From Natronospira bacteriovora (GTDB lineage Bacteria > Pseudomonadota > Gammaproteobacteria > Natronospirales > Natronospiraceae): a stretch of 64,000 bases of DNA. Below are positions 29,739 to 40,122 of the stretch, in pieces (position 1 is the first letter of the stretch; every line of letters starts with the position of its first letter). The DNA lies in the NCBI RefSeq assembly GCF_030848495.1, contig NZ_JAVDDT010000004.1, positions 124,001-188,000 of the forward strand, written 5' to 3'. The notes under the pieces were generated by a model. It worked only from the letters and a program-made list of their open reading frames with translations. It did not search any database and had not been told where the DNA came from. The translations under genes were made by a program, and so were the position numbers.

Positions 29739-30437
29739 ATGGAGCCCATCGCCGATCTCTACAGTGTCTTCCCCGAAAAGTTCGGGATTCCGCGCCAGTC
29801 CGGCCAGGCGCCGGATGCCCGGGCCGAGGTGGTGCTGCGTCCGCCCTTCGCCCGCGCCGAAGCGGTGCGCGGGCTCGAACAGTGCAGTCACATCTGGCTG
29901 CTCTTTCTCTGCCACCAGGCCGAGGGCTGGCGACCCACGGTTCGTCCCCCGCGTCTCGGCGGCAACAGCCGCCTGGGCGTGTTCGCCAGCCGCTCCCCCT
30001 TCCGGCCCAATCCCATCGGCCTGTCCGTGGTGCGCCTGGACGGGCTGAGCTGCGAGCAGGGGGTGCGCCTTCAGGTGAGTGGCGTGGACATGGTGGACGG
30101 CACGCCGGTTCTCGATATCAAGCCCTATCTGCCCTGGGCGGATGCCGTGCCGGAGGCCAGCGGCGGAATAGCGGCACGGCCGCCGGAACGTCTCCCGATT
30201 CGTTTCACCGAGGCCGCCTCCAGGGCCCTGGCCCAGCGCCCGGACGGGGGGCGGACCCGGCGACTCATCGAGCAGATTCTGGCCCTTGATCCGCGCCCGG
30301 CCTACCACGACGACCCGACGCGGGTGTACGTGAATGCTCTGGCGGACTGCAGCGTGCGCTGGTGCGTGGATGAGGGCGAGGTAAAGGTGATCGAGCTGCG
30401 CTTTCACAACCCCGACCGCCCGGCCCGGGCCGACTAG
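29739..30437 (+). CDS. trmO: tRNA-Thr(GGU) N6-methyl-t6A37 methyltransferase TrmO
   Basis: This 232-residue SAM-dependent enzyme (TsaA/YaeB/VirR family) methylates t6A37 of tRNA-Thr. The family core is present: FGIPRQSG (about 15), CSHIWLLFLCH (about 48), and LGVFASRSPFRPNPIGLS (about 83). The C-terminal region VYVNALADCSVRWCVD matches the tRNA-binding tail. Its end overlaps plsC tail-to-tail by 4 bp. Confidence 0.93.
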   Translation: MEPIADLYSVFPEKFGIPRQSGQAPDARAEVVLRPPFARAEAVRGLEQCSHIWLLFLCHQAEGWRPTVRPPRLGGNSRLGVFASRSPFRPNPIGLSVVRLDGLSCEQGVRLQVSGVDMVDGTPVLDIKPYLPWADAVPEASGGIAARPPERLPIRFTEAASRALAQRPDGGRTRRLIEQILALDPRPAYHDDPTRVYVNALADCSVRWCVDEGEVKVIELRFHNPDRPARAD

Positions 30438-31216
30438 CGTTTCCAGCGGCCATGCCGCTGGGCGGCGTCAACGGCGTCTTCCGCCCGGGCGTATTCATAA
30501 TCCCGGTTCGGGCTGATTCGGCGCAGCTCCCGCTCCATCCACAGCTGGACTTCGGCATTGAGCGCCTGCGGGCTACGCTCCCCGGGCCAGATGGCGTCGC
30601 CCACCACCACCTGGATGGTGCCCGGGCGCTTGCCGAACTGGACCCGTGCCCAGAAGTCACCGGCGTTGTGCACCATGGGCACGATGGGGACGCCGGCCTC
30701 CCGCGCCAGCAGGGCGCCGCCCATGCCGTAACGCCGGGTCTTGCCGGGCTTCATTCGGTGACCTTCGGGAAAGATCATCACGTAATTGCCTTCGGCGAAT
30801 TTCTCCTGGCCCTGGCTGACCAGTTGCTCCACGGCACGGCGCCCCCCCCGCCGGTCGATGGCGATGGGGCGCATGAAAAACATGCCCCAGCCGAACACCG
30901 GGATGCGCAGGATCTCGCGCTTCAGAACCCAGGATTGCTGCACCCGGAAGACAGCCATCTGTGCCAGGGTTTCCCAGGTGGATTCGTGCTTCATGTAGAT
31001 CACGCAGGGCTGCTCGGGCAATTGCCCGCGCCATTCCACGCTGTAGTCCAGGCGGCAGACGTGTTTCAGTACCCAGAGATTGGTGCGCGCCCAGCTGGAA
31101 GCGATCCCCAGCCGCGCCCGGTAGCCGAAGGGCAGTACCAGAAACAGCGCCGCCACCCAGAGTGGGACGCTCAGCATCATGAAGGTGTTGAACAGCGCGC
31201 TTCTCAGGTAAATCAT
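30434..31216 (-). CDS. plsC: 1-acyl-sn-glycerol-3-phosphate acyltransferase
   Basis: This 260-residue membrane-bound acyltransferase makes phosphatidic acid from lysophosphatidate. The N-terminus has one or two hydrophobic helices (about 9-30). The catalytic motif appears as KHESTWETLAQ; the HX4D aspartate is replaced by glutamate. The glycerol-phosphate motif FPEGHRMKPGKTRRY (about 150) is intact. KHxSxWE forms are known in PlsC-like proteins, so activity is likely. It overlaps gmhB by 4 bp. Confidence 0.9.
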   Translation of the reverse strand: MIYLRSALFNTFMMLSVPLWVAALFLVLPFGYRARLGIASSWARTNLWVLKHVCRLDYSVEWRGQLPEQPCVIYMKHESTWETLAQMAVFRVQQSWVLKREILRIPVFGWGMFFMRPIAIDRRGGRRAVEQLVSQGQEKFAEGNYVMIFPEGHRMKPGKTRRYGMGGALLAREAGVPIVPMVHNAGDFWARVQFGKRPGTIQVVVGDAIWPGERSPQALNAEVQLWMERELRRISPNRDYEYARAEDAVDAAQRHGRWKR

Positions 31217-31785
31217 GTGGCGTCGGCTTCCTCTTCTCCATGTTCAGCCAGCAGGGTATTGGCAGCTGCCGCCAGGTCATCGAACACTTCCACGCCATCA
31301 AGGGCATTGCGGGCCCGCAAGCGTTCCAGCGTCTCCCGGCCCCGGCCGGTCAGCACCAGCATGGGGCGAGCGCCGGCGTTGCGGGCCACTTCCACATCCT
31401 TCTCGCTGTCACCGATCATCGGCACATGACTGAGCGCGGTCTGGAAGCGCTTGCTGATGTCCTTGAGCATGCCGGGGGCCGGCTTGCGACAGCCGCAGGC
31501 GTCGTCGGGGTGGTGGGGGCAGAAGAAAAAGGCGTCGATCTCCCCGCCATGGGTCTGCAGCAGCCCCTGGATCTTGTGATGAATCCCAAGCAGGTCGCTG
31601 GGCGTGAACAGCCCCCGGCCGAGCCCCGACTGATTGCTGGCCACCACCACGCGCCAGCCACCCCGGTTCAGCCGGGCAATGGCTTCCAGGGCACCCGGCA
31701 ACGCATGCCATTCCTCCGGCGACTTGATGTAGTCGTCGGATTCCTCGTTGATGGTGCCGTCACGGTCGAGTATGACCAGTCGCAT
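31213..31785 (-). CDS. gmhB: D-glycero-beta-D-manno-heptose 1,7-bisphosphate 7-phosphatase
   Basis: This 190-residue HAD-superfamily phosphatase acts in LPS heptose synthesis. Visible are LDRDGTINE (nucleophile D8 and D10), VVASNQSGLGRG, the zinc-binding cluster CPHHPDDACGCRKP (about 99-112), and IGDSEKDVEVARNAGA with the metal aspartates. It precedes plsC with a 4-bp overlap, giving an envelope-lipid pair. An inverted repeat separates it from glyS. Confidence 0.93.
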   Translation of the reverse strand: MRLVILDRDGTINEESDDYIKSPEEWHALPGALEAIARLNRGGWRVVVASNQSGLGRGLFTPSDLLGIHHKIQGLLQTHGGEIDAFFFCPHHPDDACGCRKPAPGMLKDISKRFQTALSHVPMIGDSEKDVEVARNAGARPMLVLTGRGRETLERLRARNALDGVEVFDDLAAAANTLLAEHGEEEADAT

Positions 31786-31790
31786 TGATG

Positions 31791-31875
31791 CAGTTCCCAG
31801 TTACCAGTTACCAGTTCCCAGTGAACAGTCGGCCATCCGATTGGCAGGGCTGGTTGTTCACTGGGAACTGTTCAC
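31791..31875. repeat. AGTTACC-heptamer inverted repeat
   Basis: The left arm (31791-31828) is a run of heptamers AGTTCCC/AGTTACC ending CAGTGAACAG. The right arm (31855-31875) is TGTTCACTGGGAACTGTTCA, its partial reverse complement. It fills the gap between glyS and gmhB. Confidence 0.8.
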
Positions 31876-31890
31876 TTTCATCTGTCTTTA

Positions 31891-34000
31891 TCAGCCCGTC
31901 TGAAGCCGGGAAATATCCGCCACCGTGGTGAAGGCCGCTCGCAGCTCCGCCAGCAGGCCCAGACGGGCGCGCTTGAGGTCGGCGTCCTCCGCCATGACCA
32001 GCACTTCGTCGAAGAAGCGATCCACGGGCTCACGCAGCTCGGCCAGGATTTCCAGCCGCCGGCTGTAGTCACTTTCGCTGGCTGCCGCCCGCCCGGCCTT
32101 GTCGAGCGCTTCGGCCAGGGCTTTTTCGGCGGGCTCGCTGAGCTTGGCCGCGTCTGCGGTGCTGACCGTTTCACCGTCCTCTTCCGCCTTGCGCAGCAGA
32201 TTGCCGATACGCTTGTTGGCGGCGGACAGGGATTCACTGGCCTCAAGCCCGAGGAAGGCCTGCACGGCCTTGAGGCGACGATGAAAGTCCGCCGGCTGTG
32301 CCGGACGGATTGCCGCCACCGCTTCGAACACTTCCGGGCGCACGCCCTGTTCCCGATACCAGGCCCGCAGACGCTCCATCAGGAACTCGAAGATCTCGGC
32401 GTGGCCGTCCGCGTCCAGGCTCAGCCCCTCCGGGAGGTTCCGGCCGGCGGCAGTGATCAGCTCATCCAGATCCAGCGGCAATGCCTTCTCGACAATCATG
32501 CGCATCAGGCCAAGCGCGGCACGGCGCAGGGCGAAGGGATCCTTGTTGCCGGACGGCTTCTGGCCGGCGGCGAAGCTTCCCACCAGGGTGTCCAGGCGAT
32601 CAGCTATGGCCAGGGCCAGGCCTTCCGGGCTGCGTGGCAGTTCATCCCCTGCCTGGGCCGGGCGGTACTGATCGCCGATGGCCACGGCCACCTTCTCGTC
32701 CTCGCCATCCACCCGGGCGTAGTGGCCACCCATGATGCCCTGCAGTTCGGGGAATTCGCCCACCATCTCGGTGAGCAGATCACAGCGGGCCAGGGTGGCG
32801 GCACGCTGGCTGGCCTTCACATCCGCATCAATGATTCGGGCCACCTCGGCAGCCAGCGTTTCCACCCGCCGGCGCTTGTCGCCCAGGCTGCCCAGCTTCT
32901 TCTGGAACAGCACCTGGTCGAGTTCATCCAGGCGGCTGGCGAGGGTCTTCTGCCGGTCGGTATTCCAGAAGAACATGGCATCGTCCAGGCGCGGGCTGAT
33001 CACCCGCTCATTGCCGGTCTGGACGGTTTCCGGATCCTTGCTCTCGATGTTGGCCACGGTGATGAAACCGGGCTTGAGCCGACCACCGCTGTCGCGCAGG
33101 GCAAAGTAGCGCTGGTGACCTTCCAGGGTGGCGACGATCACTTCGTCGGGCAGGGCCAGGAAGCGTTCCTCGTAGCGCCCCGACAGGGGTACCGGCCACT
33201 CCACCAGGGCCGCCACTTCGGCAATCAGCGCCTCGTTGAGTTCGGCCTGGCCGTCCAGCTGCGCGGCCAGGTCGCTGACACTCTGACGGATATGGCTGCG
33301 CAGGTGGCCGTCGGCATCGTCCAGGAAGACCTTGTAGCCGGCCAGGGTTTCCTCGTAGGCCGAGGCGGAGGGAATGTCCACCGCCTGGGGCCGGTGAAAG
33401 CGATGGCCACGGCTGTGGCGACCGGTTTCCAGGCCCAGGATCTGGCCCGGCAGATATTTGTCGTCCAGCAGGCAGACCACCCAGTGAACCGGGCGGGCGA
33501 ATTCCACGTCGCCGTCACCCCAGCGCATGCGGCGCTTGGCCGGCAGGCGGCGCAGCACTTCGTCGGCCAGGGCCGGCACGATGTGTTCCGCCGGTTCGCC
33601 CCGGATCACCCGCTGGTAGGCCAGGCGGCTGCCCTTGTCGGTTTCCTTGTGCGCCAGCTCCTCCACCGTGACGCCGCAGGAACGGGCGAAGCCCTCGGCG
33701 GCCTTGGTCGGCTTGCCCTCGGCGTCGAAGGCCTTGTCCACGGCCGGGCCGAGTTTCTCCTCGTCCCGGTCCGCCTGCCGTTCGCGCACGCCGGCCAGAC
33801 GGGCGGCCATGCGCCGGGGCGAGACAAACCATTCCACCGCGCCCGGATCCGCATCGACCGCCAGCAGGCCGTTGTCGGCCAGGGCGTCGGCCAGGCCACG
33901 GGCAAAACTGCGGGCCAGGTCGGCGGCCTCCGAGGGTGGCAGCTCTTCACTGCCCACTTCGATCAGGAGGGTATGGGTCTTGGCATCGGCCGCATTCTGC

Positions 34001-34008
<8 letters not shown>
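31891..34008 (-). CDS. glyS: Glycyl-tRNA synthetase beta subunit
   Basis: This 705-residue tRNA-binding subunit of the bacterial alpha2beta2 GlyRS starts after [25 protein letters not shown]. Family landmarks are [25 protein letters not shown] (about 150), [19 protein letters not shown] (about 280), and the C-terminal anticodon-binding-like helical domain with [18 protein letters not shown]. It overlaps glyQ by 8 bp in the usual glyQS operon. Confidence 0.97.
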
Positions 34009-34930
<922 letters not shown>

Positions 34931-35042
34931 CGGAATCGCCCTGATTGATTCGGATTGGTGCAAAACGCGACATTATAGCGCGCAAGGGGGCCGGCGCGCA
35001 GAATCAACACTGTTGCCCCGGCCGTTGGCCGGCCGGATTCAA

Positions 35043-35158
35043 CCGCGCAATGGTGAGCATTCGCCGTTTGATTCTCTAGTGGGATCGTTGGAATCCGAGC
35101 TGCACCTCATTGACGGGCAGGACATCGAATTCCGGCCATTGCGCGGATGAATCCGCGC
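35043..35158. repeat. Inverted repeat plus REP-like hairpin upstream of glnA
   Basis: CCGCGCAATGG (35043-35053) is perfectly mirrored by CCATTGCGCGG (35136-35146). The right arm runs into a REP-like hairpin, GCGCGGAT-GA-ATCCGCGC (35141-35158). The region lies between glyQ and the glnA enhancer. No gene is seen. Confidence 0.6.
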
Positions 35159-35186
35159 CCCCTCTGCCCGATATTGGTGCATCTAA

Positions 35187-35203
35187 TGCAACAATGTGGT
35201 GCA
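35187..35203. promoter_or_regulatory. NtrC enhancer site for glnA
   Basis: TGCAACAATGTGGTGCA matches the NtrC dyad TGCACCA-N3-TGGTGCA at all but one base. A further TTGGTGCAT half-site lies just upstream (35174-35182). It lies about 70 bp upstream of the sigma-54 promoter, a normal enhancer distance. Confidence 0.85.
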
Positions 35204-35255
35204 TCCTGCGCGCTTACGCCACGCCGCAGCCCCCGAAAACAGCGGCGCCCCACCT

Positions 35256-35271
35256 TGGCATGACATCTGCT
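35256..35271 (+). promoter_or_regulatory. Sigma-54 (-24/-12) promoter of glnA
   Basis: TTGGCATGACATCTGC has the GG (35257-35258) and GC (35269-35270) dinucleotides separated by 10 bp, as sigma-54 requires. Transcription would start near 35282, about 40 bp before glnA. With the NtrC site it gives nitrogen-starvation control. Confidence 0.85.
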
Positions 35272-35322
35272 TATTCCCTGCCATACTGAATCTCATTCCG
35301 AACCAACCGAGGAGTGTTTGTC

Positions 35323-36738
35323 ATGGCGCAGACCGCAGCCGATGTGATCAAGCTGATCGAAGAGAAGGGCATCAAGTTCGTTGATTTCCGCTTCTCCGAC
35401 ACCAAGGGCAAGGAAATGCATGTCACCCTGCCGGCGCGGGAAATCGACGAGGATGTCTTCGAGGAAGGCAAGATGTTCGACGGCTCCTCCATCCAGGGCT
35501 GGAAGGGCATCAACGAGTCCGACATGATTCTGCGCCCCGATCCGGAAACCGCCGTGGTGGATGTGTTCCGTCAGGAGCCGACCCTGAACCTGGTCTGCGA
35601 CGTGATCGAGCCCACCACCCTGCAGGGCTACGAGCGTGACCCCCGCTCCCTGGCCCGTCGTGCCGAGGCCTATCTGCAGTCCACCGGCGTGGCCGATGTG
35701 GCCTTCTTCGGCCCCGAGAACGAGTTCTTCATTTTCGATGATGTGCGCTGGGGTGCCGACATGAGCGGTGCCTTCTACGAGATCGATTCCAAGGAAGCCG
35801 ACTGGAACTCCGAGCGAATCTATTCCGACGGCAACTTCGGTCATCGTCCCAGCGTGAAGGGGGGTTACTTCCCGGTCTCGCCAGTGGATTCCCTGGCCGA
35901 CATCCGTGCCGCCATGTGCCTGGCCATGGAGGAAATGAACCTCAAGGTGGAAGTGCACCACCACGAGGTGGCCACCGCCGGCCAGTGCGAGATCGGCACC
36001 GAGTTCAACAGCCTGGTGCGCAAGGCCGACGAGACCCAGCTGTTCAAGTACACCGTCATGAACGTGGCCCACGGCTATGGCAAGACCGCCACCTTCATGC
36101 CCAAGCCCATCGTCGGTGACAATGGCTCCGGCATGCACGTGCACATGTCCCTGATGAAGGACGGCAAGAACCTGTTTGCCGGTGACGAGTACGGCGGCCT
36201 GTCCGAAACCGCCCTGTATTACATTGGCGGCATCATCAAGCACGCCCGTGCCCTGAACGCCTTCACCAACGCCTCCACCAACAGCTACAAGCGCCTGGTG
36301 CCAGGCTTCGAGGCCCCGGTGAAGCTGGCTTACTCCGCCCGCAACCGCTCTGCCTCCATTCGCATTCCCTACGTGCCCAATCCCAAGGCGCGCCGGGTGG
36401 AAGTGCGTTTCCCGGATTCCACCGGCAACCCCTACTTCGCCTTCGCCGCCCTGATGATGGCCGGCCTCGACGGCATCCTGAACAAGATTCACCCCGGTGA
36501 AGCCCTGGACAAGGACCTCTACGACCTGCCCCCGGAAGAGTCCAAGGGCATCCCGGAAGTGGCCTACTCCCTGGAAGAGGCTCTCAAGGCCCTCGACGCC
36601 GACCGCGACTTCCTCAAGCAGGGCGGCGTGTTCACCGACGACGTGATCGACGCCTACATCGCCGTGAAGATGGAAGATGTCACCCGTCTGCGCATGACCG
36701 CGCATCCGGTGGAGTTTGATATGTATTACAGCCTCTAA
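35323..36738 (+). CDS. glnA: Glutamine synthetase, type I (adenylylatable)
   Basis: This 471-residue enzyme makes glutamine from glutamate, ammonia and ATP. It starts [20 protein letters not shown] at ATG 35323 after CGAGGAGTG; three codons upstream are not needed. Landmarks are [61 protein letters not shown] and the adenylylation site NLYDLPPEE-like DLYDLPPEE (Tyr about 400), which marks the GSI-beta form regulated by GlnE. It is followed by ntrBC after a repeat-filled gap. Confidence 0.98.
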   Translation: MAQTAADVIKLIEEKGIKFVDFRFSDTKGKEMHVTLPAREIDEDVFEEGKMFDGSSIQGWKGINESDMILRPDPETAVVDVFRQEPTLNLVCDVIEPTTLQGYERDPRSLARRAEAYLQSTGVADVAFFGPENEFFIFDDVRWGADMSGAFYEIDSKEADWNSERIYSDGNFGHRPSVKGGYFPVSPVDSLADIRAAMCLAMEEMNLKVEVHHHEVATAGQCEIGTEFNSLVRKADETQLFKYTVMNVAHGYGKTATFMPKPIVGDNGSGMHVHMSLMKDGKNLFAGDEYGGLSETALYYIGGIIKHARALNAFTNASTNSYKRLVPGFEAPVKLAYSARNRSASIRIPYVPNPKARRVEVRFPDSTGNPYFAFAALMMAGLDGILNKIHPGEALDKDLYDLPPEESKGIPEVAYSLEEALKALDADRDFLKQGGVFTDDVIDAYIAVKMEDVTRLRMTAHPVEFDMYYSL

Positions 36739-36758
36739 GCTCTCTCCAGGCACGGCCC

Positions 36759-36849
36759 TCGTAGTCGTTGTCGTAGTCGTAATCGTAATCGGCCTTTATC
36801 CGGTTGGAGGAGTGCCGATTACGACTACGATTACGATTACGACTACGAG
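36759..36849. repeat. TCGTAG/TCGTAA hexamer inverted repeat (copy C)
   Basis: The left arm (36759-36792) and right arm (36815-36849) are nearly perfect reverse complements made of TCGTAG, TCGTTG and TCGTAA hexamers. The loop starts CCTTTATCCGG. It lies just after glnA. Confidence 0.88.
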
Positions 36850-36952
36850 CGGCACGGCCTGGTTTTTCCCTTCTTTTTCGCTTTCAGATACCCGCCTGCG
36901 ATTGAATCCGATCGAAAACCCGAAGACCCCGATGTGGGCCTTTTCGGGCTTC

Positions 36953-37100
36953 GTGCTCGTAGTTGGCTGGTTGAAAAGCCGATTACGACACAAATGCGTA
37001 GGGAACGTATTTGAACTCGCGCTCTGCGCGAGGCCCCGACCAACGGGAGGGGTAAGTCTCATGGATGAGACGCATAACGACAACGACTACGAGGGCCGGG
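36953..37100. repeat. Degenerate hexamer repeat copy (copy F) before ntrB
   Basis: CTCGTAGTTGG (36956-36966) and CCGATTACGAC (36979-36989) resemble a shrunken copy. A second outer arm, ACGACAACGACTACGAGG, lies at 37076-37093. The rest of the 36850-37127 gap shows no gene; a short GAGACTTACC/CATGGATGAGAC region near 37055-37070 has no assigned role. Confidence 0.5.
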
Positions 37101-37127
37101 GCGGTGATCGTTTGGGGGGGGCGGGAG

Positions 37128-37144
37128 TGCACTATAATGGTGCA
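37128..37144. promoter_or_regulatory. NtrC site overlapping a -10 box at the ntrB start
   Basis: TGCACTATAATGGTGCA fits the NtrC dyad at all but one base and contains a perfect TATAAT (37133-37138). The likely transcription start, 6-8 bp further on, coincides with ATG 37146. NtrC bound here would block this promoter, as at glnLp of E. coli. No good -35 is seen. Confidence 0.8.
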
Positions 37145-37145
37145 C

Positions 37146-38222
37146 ATGACCAAATCCGGTGCCATTCCCTCCGCTGATGCCCGTGCCCTGTTGGAGTCGG
37201 CGGCCACGGCCGTGCTGTGGTTCGACGAAGGCGGGCGACTGGCCTGGCTGAACCCGGCCGCGGAAGATCTGCTTGGCATCAGTCTCCTGGCCGGCGCACC
37301 GCCTGTGGCCGCAACCCTGTTCCGGGACGCGGCCGAGCTGGTGGCGGCCGTCGAGCGGGTAATGGGCGAGCGCGAGCGATTGAGTTTGCGCGACTATCGC
37401 CTGGCCCTGCCCGGTGGCCGCGGAGAACGGGTGGTGGATGCCACGCTCACGCCCCTGGGCGGGGGCAGCCTGATGCTGGAGCTGGTTTCCCGTGACCGGC
37501 CGCGGCGCATCATTGATGAAAGCCTGCAACAGGGCCGCCGCGATGCTGCCCGCCAGCTGGTGCGCAGCCTGGCGCACGAGATCCGCAATCCCCTCGGTGG
37601 CATGCGCGGTGCCGCCCAGTTGCTGGCGCGGCGTTTGCCGGATCCTGCCCTCAAGCCCCACACCGACATCATCCTGGCCGAGGCCGACCGCATTGGCGCC
37701 CTGGTGGATCGCCTGCTGGGGCCGGATACCCTGCGTCGGCAGGCGGTGAACATTCATGAACCCCTGGAGCGGGTCCGCCAGCTGTTGCTGGCCGAGGCCC
37801 CGGCGGCGGTGCGCATCGAGCGCGATTACGATCCCAGCCTCCCGGACTGCCAGGCAGACCCGGATCAGCTGGTGCAGGTGTTTCTCAACATCGCCCGCAA
37901 TGCCCTTCAGGCACTGGCTGGCCAGGGCCGCATCCGTCTTGCCACCCGCGCCGTTCGACAGGTGACCTTCGCCGGGCGCCGCCATCGCACGGCCCTGTGC
38001 GTGGAAATCGAGGACGATGGGCCGGGCATTCCTGCCGCCCTCCAGGACAGCCTGTTCTATCCCCTGGTGTCCGGCCGCCCCGGTGGCGAGGGTCTGGGCT
38101 TGTCCATTGCCAATGAACTGGTGGCGCGTCATCAGGGCCTGATCGAGTGCGATTCCCGGCCGGGGCGGACGCGGTTCTCCATCCATCTCCCCATCGACGG
38201 CAGCGTGGAGTCGGGCTCATGA
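37146..38222 (+). CDS. glnL: Nitrogen regulation sensor kinase/phosphatase NtrB
   Basis: This 358-residue cytosolic two-component kinase (NtrB/GlnL) responds to PII and phosphorylates NtrC. It has an N-terminal PAS domain (about 12-115), a HisKA domain with the phospho-histidine in SLAHEIRNPLGGMRG (about 140), and an ATPase domain with N box NIARNALQAL, G1 IEDDGPGIP and G2 GGEGLGLSIA. The start could be ATG 37146 or the in-frame ATG 37137; I prefer 37146 because 37137 lies inside the NtrC/-10 site. It overlaps ntrC by 4 bp. Confidence 0.95.
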   Translation: MTKSGAIPSADARALLESAATAVLWFDEGGRLAWLNPAAEDLLGISLLAGAPPVAATLFRDAAELVAAVERVMGERERLSLRDYRLALPGGRGERVVDATLTPLGGGSLMLELVSRDRPRRIIDESLQQGRRDAARQLVRSLAHEIRNPLGGMRGAAQLLARRLPDPALKPHTDIILAEADRIGALVDRLLGPDTLRRQAVNIHEPLERVRQLLLAEAPAAVRIERDYDPSLPDCQADPDQLVQVFLNIARNALQALAGQGRIRLATRAVRQVTFAGRRHRTALCVEIEDDGPGIPAALQDSLFYPLVSGRPGGEGLGLSIANELVARHQGLIECDSRPGRTRFSIHLPIDGSVESGS

Positions 38223-39595
38223 CACAGGCAATCTGGCTGATCGAGGATGACCGCTCCCTGCGCTGGGTCATGGAACAGGCGCTGGCCGAGGCCGGCCACG
38301 AGGTGCGAGCCTTCGCCGATCTGGCCGGGGTGCGCCAGGCCCTGCACGAGGAGCAGCCCGCCATGCTGGTCTCCGATGTTCGCCTCCCGGACGGCGACGG
38401 GCTGACGCTGCTGGAGGAGGTGGCCGGGAGCCATCCGCGGTTGCCGGTGCTGATCATCACGGCCCAGACCGATCTCGACATGGCCGTGCGCGCTTATGAG
38501 CGGGGCGCATTCGAATACCTGCCCAAGCCCTTTGATATCGACGAGTTCATTGCCCTGATCCAGCGTGGCCTGTCCGCGCCGCAGACGGTGTCAGACAGGG
38601 ATGGGGACGCGAGCAGCGGTGCGGCCGGGCCACGACTGGTGGGTGAATCCCCGGCCATGCAGGCGGTGTTTCGCACCATCGGGCGCCTGTCGCGCAGCGA
38701 GATGAGCGTGCTGATCACCGGCGAGTCCGGCACGGGCAAGGAGCTGGTGGCCCGTGCCCTGCACGACAACAGTCCGCGCGCGGGCGGCCCCTTCGTGGCC
38801 GTGAACAGCGCCGCCATTCCCCCGGAACTGCTGGAGTCGGAGCTCTTCGGTCATGAGCGCGGCGCTTTCACCGGTGCCGTGGCCCGGCGCAGCGGCCGTT
38901 TCGAGCAGGCACACGGCGGCACCCTGTTTCTGGACGAGATCGGCGACATGCCGGTGGCTCTCCAGACCCGGCTCCTGCGCGTGCTGTCGGAGCGCGAGTA
39001 CTACCGGGTTGGCGGCCATGAACCGGTGCAGGCCGACGTACGCATCCTTGCCGCCACCCACCAGGATCTGGCCCGCCAGGTCTCCGAAGGCCACTTCCGC
39101 GAAGACCTTTACCATCGTCTCAATGTGATCCGAATCCAGATTCCGCCCCTGCGCGAGCGAACGGAAGATATTCCCCGCCTGGCCGAACACCTGCTGGCCC
39201 GGGCCGCCGAGGAAACGGGCCTCGCGCCCAGGCGATTCACGGCCGGGGCCCTGAAAGCCCTGCGCCAGCGCCGCTGGTCGGGCAATGTGCGTGAGCTGAT
39301 GAACCTGTGCCGCCGCGTCACCGTCATGTCATCCGGAAGCCGGGTGGACGCCCGCGCCCTGCCCGAAGAGGAAGCCCCCTTCAGTCAGGACGGGGACTGG
39401 CTCGCCCGGCTGCGGGAATGGGCCGATGCGGCGGCCGGGCGCGGGGAAGGCGACATTGCTGTCCACGCCGTGGCCGCGCTGGAGCGCACCCTCATGGACT
39501 GGGCCCTGGACCAGAGCCAGGGCCACCGCCAGGACGCCGCCCGCCTCCTCGGCTGGGGCCGCAACACCCTCACCCGTAAATTGCGGGATCGGTGA
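38219..39595 (+). CDS. glnG: Nitrogen regulation response regulator NtrC
   Basis: This 458-residue sigma-54 activator has a receiver domain (1-120, phospho-Asp in LVSDVRLPDGDG), an AAA+ domain (about 140-380) with Walker A GESGTGKE, the sigma-54 contact loop GAFTGA and Walker B GGTLFLDEIGDM, and a Fis-type DNA-binding helix at the end (QDAARLLGWGRNTLTRKLRD). The start ATG overlaps the ntrB stop (ATGA). Two binding sites for it are visible in this window (35187 and 37128). Confidence 0.96.
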   Translation: MTQAIWLIEDDRSLRWVMEQALAEAGHEVRAFADLAGVRQALHEEQPAMLVSDVRLPDGDGLTLLEEVAGSHPRLPVLIITAQTDLDMAVRAYERGAFEYLPKPFDIDEFIALIQRGLSAPQTVSDRDGDASSGAAGPRLVGESPAMQAVFRTIGRLSRSEMSVLITGESGTGKELVARALHDNSPRAGGPFVAVNSAAIPPELLESELFGHERGAFTGAVARRSGRFEQAHGGTLFLDEIGDMPVALQTRLLRVLSEREYYRVGGHEPVQADVRILAATHQDLARQVSEGHFREDLYHRLNVIRIQIPPLRERTEDIPRLAEHLLARAAEETGLAPRRFTAGALKALRQRRWSGNVRELMNLCRRVTVMSSGSRVDARALPEEEAPFSQDGDWLARLREWADAAAGRGEGDIAVHAVAALERTLMDWALDQSQGHRQDAARLLGWGRNTLTRKLRDR

Positions 39596-39650
39596 GGGGT
39601 GGGGCGGCTTTTATCCGCGACTCGGATTTCTCGCCTGGCACGTCGTTTTG

Positions 39651-40018
39651 TGATGACGAGTGAATCGTGAATGGTGAATCGTGAATTGGAAGGCGGCGTC
39701 GATCGGAGCCGGGGGTGTGGGAGAGGCTTCAGCCTCGATCCGGGGTGGTCGGAGCCGTTAGCGGGTGGGTTGTGGCACCGCGAGTTTTTCGGCTCCGAAG
39801 GTGAGGTGTGAGGGGTGAGGTGAAAACCCGAAGCCTTCGGCTTCCGCGCTAGGCGCGAATCAGGCCGGCCAAAGGCCGGCCGTTGGGCGCCGCAGGCGCC
39901 CCGCCTTTCACCTCACTCCTCTCTCCTCGCACCTCACTTTCGAGGCCGCAAAGCGGTGAGCGCCCAGCCACTTTCTACCGCCGCCTTCCGATTCACGATT
40001 CACTCGTCATCACAAAGC
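39651..40018. repeat. Large nested palindromic element, copy 1
   Basis: Outer arms are GTGATGACGAGTGAATCGTG (39651-39670) and its mirror at about 39992-40018. Inside come, in order: GAAGGCGGCG; a REP hairpin (GTGGGAGAGGCTTCAGCCTC); GGCTCCGAAGGTGAGGTG heptamers; short hairpins AGCCTTCGGCTT, GGCCGGCCAAAGGCCGGCC and GGCGCCGCAGGCGCC; then mirrored CACCTCA heptamers and CGCCGCCTTCC. Copy 2 at 46772 has the same order. No coding capacity is apparent. Confidence 0.88.
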
Positions 40019-40122
40019 GGCGTGCCAGTTTGGAGATTGCCATCGCGGATAAATCCGCTCCCACGCGGGTTTCGGTCAGCGCTCGGAAGCGCACCCATCT
40101 GAATCAACCTGTCGAAAACGAT

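Noticed and set aside
39651-40018. CRISPR array
   Set aside because: Repeats here are 7-bp tandem units in mirrored arms, with no regular 25-40-bp repeats or unique spacers. No cas genes are present.
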